NCBI GenBank assembly: GCA_029959195.1
Contig: CP114127.1
Location: 868,001 to 932,000 of the forward strand
Length of the DNA: 64,000 bases
Direction: 5' to 3'
DNA from: Dictyophora rubrovolvata
Lineage: Eukaryota; Basidiomycota; Agaricomycetes; Phallales; Phallaceae
In this document: positions 58,339 to 64,000 of the stretch, in pieces
Layout of the letters: every line of letters starts with the position of its first letter
How positions within the stretch are numbered: position 1 is the stretch's first letter
Position numbers and translations under genes: made by a program
The notes under the pieces: generated by a model
Database searches by the model: none
Told to the model about the DNA's origin: nothing
Seen by the model: the letters and a program-made list of their open reading frames with translations, nothing else

Positions 58339-58875
58339 ATGCACTCTAAAACCATCCTCTTCTTCATCACTTCCTTCTTCGCGGTCTTCGTCACCGCAAA
58401 CTACCCTCCTGCCACCACGACAGTCACTGTAACCGCACCTGCCGCAACAGTGACCACTGTCTCTCAATGCAACACAGGTACGTCGACCTAAATAAACCAG
58501 TAGGGTCAAAAGAATATATTTGTGACAACCTTTAGGGACTATTTCTTGCTGCAACTCTATCCAATCCGCCAGCAGCGCTCCTGCGTCTCTGCTTTTAGGC
58601 CTCCTGGGCATCGTCTTGAGCGATGTAAGTGTTCTTGTCGGCTTGGGATGCACTCCCATTAGTCTCGTGTACGTATCTTCTCTCATCTTCTTTTCTTTTG
58701 TTAATTTTTATCCTTTAGTGGCATTGGCCCTGCTAGCTGCAGCGCACAAGCCGTATGTTGCACTGGTAATTCTTTCAATGGACTCGTAAGTCGTTGAAAA
58801 AAAAATTCATGGCGAATAACTGACAAATTTATTTGATTCTAGATCAACCTTGGCTGCAATGCTATCAATTTGTAA
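58339..58875 (+). CDS. Class I hydrophobin, copy 5
   Basis: The start [20 protein letters not shown] is a signal peptide, followed by a Pro/Thr-rich spacer ([18 protein letters not shown]). Spliced, the Cys pattern reads [33 protein letters not shown] and LGCNAINL: complete class I. Residues after the Cys pair ([15 protein letters not shown]) differ from copies 1, 3 and 4, so this paralog is intermediate in age. The TATA box and CTCACCAGCTACCAAA leader are conserved. It is the last copy of the cluster. Confidence 0.88.
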
Positions 58876-59153
58876 AGGAACCATCACTCACATTTTTGGG
58901 CAAGGGCAAGGCCGAGACCTTTATATATATAAAACCAATTGTAAAACGAATATGATTGCTTGAATAAATATCCGAAATATTGTGATTTGTCGGGTTGGAC
59001 ATTATCGCCTGTGTTTCGTTTGATTATCCAATTACCATAAAGTGTCGCAAAATTGGAGAGCCAGATCGATTGCGACGTGTTATCTCCAGCAACGGTTCAA
59101 TCTCGGCCAACTTTCACTCTCCAAACTCATTCAGTCCTGTATAGAATTCCACT

Positions 59154-59790
59154 TCAAACGTCTGTGCCGATAATACTAAACGAACACTTACCAAGACTGC
59201 CATTCCCACCAGTCTGCTGAAGTAAAATCAAAACCCTCACCGTCGCCTGAGTAATACTAAGCGGGTGATAACCAAGATAACTGCCAACAGCGGCCGCGAA
59301 GGAACTGCCGGTATTGAAGAAGCCGTACTCCAGGCATGTTTATCTTCTCCATGATGATGAAATAGTATCCCTCCCCACAGAAGGCATTGTAGACGGCAAG
59401 AATGCAAGGAGTCCGAGCCGAGCTGTCTCTCTGGGCGAGAGCATGAAAGAATGACTGGGTGCTTGCTTCGTCCAGAAGATCGTCATCGCCATATTTGACG
59501 AATAAAGTGGGTTTTCCCGGTCGCTCGAAGTCGAAGTGGTTGGTCTGGTTGGTCTGGGCTAGTGGTAGGCTGTTGAAGTACTTGACGATGTCGTCAAGCT
59601 CGGGGATAGCGTGTTGGGAACGGTCTATTAAAGAAATGCTGTTAGAAACTGTGCCTAGGCTAGGGAAGGATTTTGAAGGCAATGCCGATAACATACCAAG
59701 AGCGAGTTGGGCATGATCTGCCGAGGCGGTGTGCCCCACTGTATCCCTGCCAGAGACAGAGCGTCCAATGAGGCTGGAAAATTGATACAT
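59154..59790 (-). pseudogene. Protein-kinase-like gene lacking its C-lobe
   Basis: The minus strand starts at 59790 and, after an intron at about 59622-59694 (GTATGTT...TTTAATAG), reads an agaricomycete kinase-like N-terminal half: DDIVKYFNSLPLA, HFDFERPGKPTLFVKYGDDD, LLDEASTQSFFHALAQRDS and AVYNAFCGEGYYFIIMEKI, the hinge between lobes. The expected HGD catalytic loop and the DW-type metal-binding motif do not follow. Instead, in a shifted frame, comes EYGFFNTGSSFAAAVGSYLG with a C-terminal GGNGSLG, which resembles the tail end of such proteins. I infer that the C-lobe was deleted and the gene is inactive. The family assignment is from memory of its pattern. Confidence 0.45.
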
Positions 59791-61155
59791 TCAAATAATA
59801 ATAAGAGCTTGTGTGACGGGGAAGGATTATTGATGATTGTATGAATATTTGAATTGATGTGAAAGAGTTCCTTGACGTATAATATGCTTCTTATTTTGAG
59901 ACATTTATGCCTTTGTGCGCGCGCGCGGCGCCTAGTATGGACCGCTGAAACAACGAGTCACTCAAGGTTTGATGCATGGCACCAAGCCCGATGGACATCA
60001 ATCTATTCGTGGTCGAGACAAGACATCACTCAATCCAATCACTCTAAAGCGTCGCAGATCTGTCAACACCAAACAGTGACAAAATTGGGTGACTTACTGT
60101 GCCAAGGTGCCATAGTTGGCACCTCCTTCTGTCTCCTGTGAACAATAATACTTACCAATCGCTAATCATTTGCGGTAATCTACCAGTCGTTGATCGCTGT
60201 TGAACCGTCGTCTAGCGTCAGGTACCGCGTCAACTACAGAAGAAATCGCCGCTTTCGTCGATTGAGAAGTGCTACCACGCCTAAGAACTGTTCAACCGTG
60301 TTGAATCGGAATTCAAGGGCATTGGCTAATAACCTACTAATATGCCACGTCACGTCAATCATGCTACGCTTCGGGAATATTACCGAGAGCCGCTGAGAGC
60401 CTGAGTTATGTGCGTCCCTCACACTGCACACTGCACACTGAACAGGTCTGGCCATTAGGGGACGGGCTTGAACGGGGGCAGATGAGTCGGACACAGCGTT
60501 ACCTCCTTGGCATAGTACTTCCCATCATGACCAGTGCTAGCGGTCCCGGTCACACATACACAGGGTCTGTCCACCGCGGAGATGAATAGTGAACTTGCTC
60601 CGTTTAGTGGTCTGGCTCTTGTCGACGAGTGGGTTATAGCTGAACCGACAAACAATAAATGTCTCATGGTTCTTCAAGTTGTTGTTCCCTGAGAAAGACA
60701 GGACCATGGACACTGGCTATGTATGGGAGTATGTAACTGCATCTCGTAATATCTTTTGCCAGGACCGGGTTGCCATTAAGGCTGTGCAAAAACACGAGCT
60801 AACCTTATTTTTATCCTTGTCTTCGACGACACAAACTGGCTGAGATGGTTCTGCAAATGAAGTAATGAATCAAAGTCCAACACAAAACAAAGCCATGATC
60901 GAGTTTTCCTAGACATGCTCTTCAACTTCTTTGTGTGCTTCAAGTCGTCTCTCCGCCGGGCAAGGGGCAACAATGGCCGTACGCGTTAGGACAGCGTGAC
61001 AGTCCTGTTTGATATTTTCTCCCGCGCTTGTCTAGTCCCTGGTTGTATTTTCGTATTATAAACAATTCCGGCCTTATAACAACAGTTTCCCTTTTAATCG
61101 CTTCCGTGTACTTCCTGCTTGTACATATACCCCCACTTCTTCCGATACGATTACA
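59791..61155. other. Intergenic, nothing recognised
   Basis: No supported gene. Short frames on the minus strand at 60455-60667 and 60776-60973 show no family features. A CG-rich alternating run lies near 59917-59930. Confidence 0.4.
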
Positions 61156-63060
61156 ATGTCCTCTTTCTGTTTTTTCTTTTTATTTTTATTAACCTTATCG
61201 TCGACATCATCCAGGTCCAGGTCAAGATTGAGGTTGTGGCAGCGTTGTCATCTCACTACCGTCGTCGTCGTGCTTGGTTTAGCTTTCCCATTGACTGTCG
61301 CAGGATCCACCCAGAATGTATCAATGACTGAACTCGTTATCAGTCCTGCTTCAGACTGGAGCATAGTTGATGGTGACATCTTGGCCACAAATACCCCGGG
61401 TGCATCTGTCACTTATGTGTGTCGTCGTAAGTCAAAGAAAGAAAAAAACCAACTCAAATGCAAAAAAACTCTGATTTGATTTTCTAGAACCGTGTACAGG
61501 CATCTCATTTATTCTGATCCAACCAGCTAGCGAAAAAGGTCAAATAACAGCATGTCTCGATTGTGTCAATGCACCATCAAATGCACAATCCAATTCGACG
61601 AACTTCGTATTAGTCAATACTGTACGTTTTGCACAGCTGCCCAGCTTTCTATGAACTCCAGTTTTATCTCGACTTGATTTGATTTTTTTTTTCATTTCTT
61701 CCTCCCAATTTAGCAATCTTTGATATCATATCAAAACCTACAGCCTGAATTACACAGCCTCGAAATAACAACACACTCCACTACCAACGTCTTTGTGGGC
61801 ACCGTCGAAGTCTCTTTACCATCGGACGGTGATTCCAGTCCCCCACCATCCTCATCAGACTCATCAGACACATCGTCAGTCTCGAACCCACAATCAACTT
61901 CAACCTCGGACATAAACACAGCCTCGGCCGAACGACAATCCACCTCTACCTCATCATCATCCACATCCACATCCACAGACGGCTCCAACAGCGAAAAACT
62001 CGCCTCATCCTCATCCTCCTCCAAAACCTCCATAACAGCAATCGCAGCAGGCGTAGCCGGTGTCGTCCTCGCTCTCTTGGCCGGAATTCTCATCTGTCTC
62101 TACAGACGTCGCAAACAGCGCCGATCCAGACCCGGCGCAGGTGCGTACGGCGCTGTCGGCAACGGCAACCGACGAAGTAGATGGCAGAAAATTATATCAG
62201 GTGGTGGTGGTGGTGGGGATGGTTTGTCTTCGGATGAGGAAGGCCTTCAAAAAAGAGTCGGTCGTCCTCCATCCCCCATGCTCGAGACATTCCGCTCTTC
62301 GAGAGATTTGGAGGCTGAATATGGGTACGGTTTTATTCCGACTGAGAGTAAAAATTTAGGTGGAGGTGGGTTTGGCGGTGTATCCCGATCGGCTGTTCCC
62401 TTTGCGAGTATACCCGGAGACGCGGGTAGAGCGAGTATAGACGACGCACGATCAAGCGATGACATGGATAGAGGATCGTATAACATCAACAATAACAGTA
62501 TGCCGCCTACTCTTGCACCCGTAAAAGGTCTCAGTCCCATCGCCGAAGACGAATTCGAACCACGTCCTCAAATAAATAAATCACTCAGTCGCAGAACATC
62601 GATACCAAGCATTTACTCAGCCTACTCTGACCCGTGGCAAACAGTCGACGACGACTACTACTACAATAGCGACGCAGAAGACGATCCCACCGGCGCAAAA
62701 GCAGAACGCTTAAAAGCGAATCTGAAACTCAGCGCCAACGCCGGTGGTGGTGGGGGTGGTGGCAGGAAAAACACCACCGCGACCACTCGAACTCGCCGCG
62801 ATACAACGGTGAGCGTGAAAAATATGTTGAATGACTTGAACGATGCTATTCGAACTGGGGCTGATGCGTTTGCTTGGAAGAAGTCTACGATGCCGTCTGA
62901 TGCGTCGTCTAGTGGTGGTGGTGGTGGTGGTGGTGGTGGTAGACCCCCTGTGCCTGCTGTCCCAATGCAGTTTTTGTCCCCCAATAGTGCGGCTGTTGGG
63001 AGGAAACAGACTAGAGGGACCGGTCATAAACCTTCGAGGTCAACAGATGTGTTGATCTGA
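61156..63060 (+). CDS. Single-pass membrane protein with glycine-rich cytoplasmic tail
   Basis: Exon 1 from 61156 starts with a hydrophobic signal segment (MSSFCFFFLFLLTLSS, with a second hydrophobic run VVVVLGLAFPLTVAGS). The ectodomain reads ELVISPASDWSIVDGD, then PCTGISFILIQPAS, QITACLDCVNAPSN and a long Ser/Thr-rich stalk. One transmembrane helix, AIAAGVAGVVLALLAGILIC, is followed by the basic stop-transfer YRRRKQRRSR. The tail of about 310 residues carries three poly-Gly runs encoded by GGT repeats near 62200, 62745 and 62920. Introns lie near 61425-61487 and 61624-61713. The layout (signal, stalk, helix, long tail) resembles wall-stress sensors or signalling adaptors; the function is unknown. 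Confidence 0.65.
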
Positions 63061-64000
63061 TTTTTATTTTGAGCCGACTTTTTATTTTGAAAGAAGGTCC
63101 CCATTTTTTGTATATGTATTTTTGCTATTTTAATTATATTTAAACATTTTCTCAATCTCTAGTGCATGCTAAATGCTACACTTGTTAGTAACTAACTTAT
63201 TTTTTTAACAAACACGTACATTCGTTATTAAAGTAAAGGACCTTTTCTAAAAAAAAAATTTCCGTCAACTATACTTTTTATATAACAACCACAAGTAGCC
63301 GCAAATTGATTTGGCCTTCGCCTAATCATCGAGAGAATCCGGGGCCTATAACCTGTGAGAATTCGGACATATGTATGTAGCGCAACTAAATACAATTTTC
63401 CGTAGCAGCTAATAGAAATATGTCTATCAAGCGTCATCATTACTATGTATGTAACCCTTATGCTCCTAGAAAAAACGGACTTACCCAAATGTTTGTTAGG
63501 AAATACTGGGGAATGCTACATATTGGAAACATCCATAAACGCTAGGTTGACCGTCGGTGATACGTGTGATTCTGTAAGGATTCTATATGCGCATGGAATT
63601 GTGTTGTCAATGCGGGTGCATGCATGAATTGGACCTAGAACAATATGAGACTCACATTTACATAATGGAGTATGATATTCTGTGGTCCAGGAAGCTGTAG
63701 GATGTGGTAACGTTACAGGCGTGGTGTCGACGCTGTCTGTCGATGTTTTTGTTTTATTAGAGAACTATAATCCTATCCGTGTGTTGAATAGTGCGCGCTT
63801 TACCTAAATTGAGTTGATTGACTATTTGGCGGATTTTGAATGTTCACGTCAACAATTGAACAGAGATGGGCGTTGATGCGGGTGCCATTCTTGAAGAATA
63901 GTGGTCGTTGTTGAGGATACTACCAAATACCGACGGAGGATCAATAGAAAGAGCAAGAAAGGGAACAGTTGAAAATGTCGTTGACATGAATGAACGAGAA
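63061..64000. other. Terminal intergenic region, nothing recognised
   Basis: AT-rich 3' flank of the membrane-protein gene. No gene, RNA or clear repeat recognised before the window ends. Confidence 0.4.

Noticed and set aside
61731-63027. Minus-strand proline- and threonine-rich proteins opposite the last membrane-protein gene
   Set aside because: They are mirror translations of the Ser-rich stalk and GGT repeats of the plus-strand gene.
1-64000. CRISPR arrays, operons or ribosome binding sites
   Set aside because: The spliceosomal introns show this is eukaryotic nuclear DNA; no regularly spaced repeat-spacer array was seen.

Overview
The window is nuclear DNA from a basidiomycete fungus, most likely an agaricomycete. 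The evidence is many short GT-AG introns of about 45-70 bases, two STE3-type pheromone receptors beside a lipopeptide pheromone gene, a cluster of class I hydrophobins, a DUF6533-type seven-helix protein and agaricomycete-style single-pass membrane proteins. I cannot name the genus. All assignments rest on reading the sequence and hand-splicing; no search was run.

Region 1 (0-9 kb) is a pheromone/receptor (B-type) mating locus. Two intact tandem STE3-like receptors (458-2160 and 5273-6999) share identical sizes for their first four exons. A 37-codon pheromone precursor ending in a CaaX box lies at 8231-8344. Between the receptors is a 957-bp Mutator-like, non-autonomous inverted-repeat element (3847-4803) with a perfect 9-bp target duplication and tRNA-like sequence inside both arms. 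A GACAATG-type motif recurs upstream of all three mating genes.

Region 2 (8.7-12.4 kb) holds a head-to-head pair of mitochondrial genes: a MICOS subunit of the Mic26/Mic27 (apolipoprotein O) family and a PPR protein. Region 3 (13-29 kb) holds an unrecognised minus-strand gene, a 5'-truncated LINE, two double-psi beta-barrel (RlpA-like) secreted-protein genes (one broken), a 19-bp minisatellite, a C2H2 zinc-finger gene, a single-pass membrane protein and a DUF6533-like seven-helix protein.

Region 4 (29-45 kb) holds an LTR retrotransposon remnant, a full-length cytochrome P450, a THEM6-like thioesterase-fold protein, an unrecognised Ser-rich protein, an MFS drug/H+ antiporter-like transporter and lineage-specific hypothetical genes, two of them flanked by a dispersed repeat.

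Region 5 (45-59 kb) is a hydrophobin cluster of five copies (one minus, four plus; one frameshifted) in repeatedly duplicated flanks. In its middle sits a partial second copy of the P450, with an internal segment cleanly inverted. Region 6 (59-64 kb) holds a kinase-like gene that lacks its catalytic C-lobe and a second single-pass membrane protein with a long glycine-rich cytoplasmic tail. The intergenic stretches are AT-rich and mostly without recognisable content.
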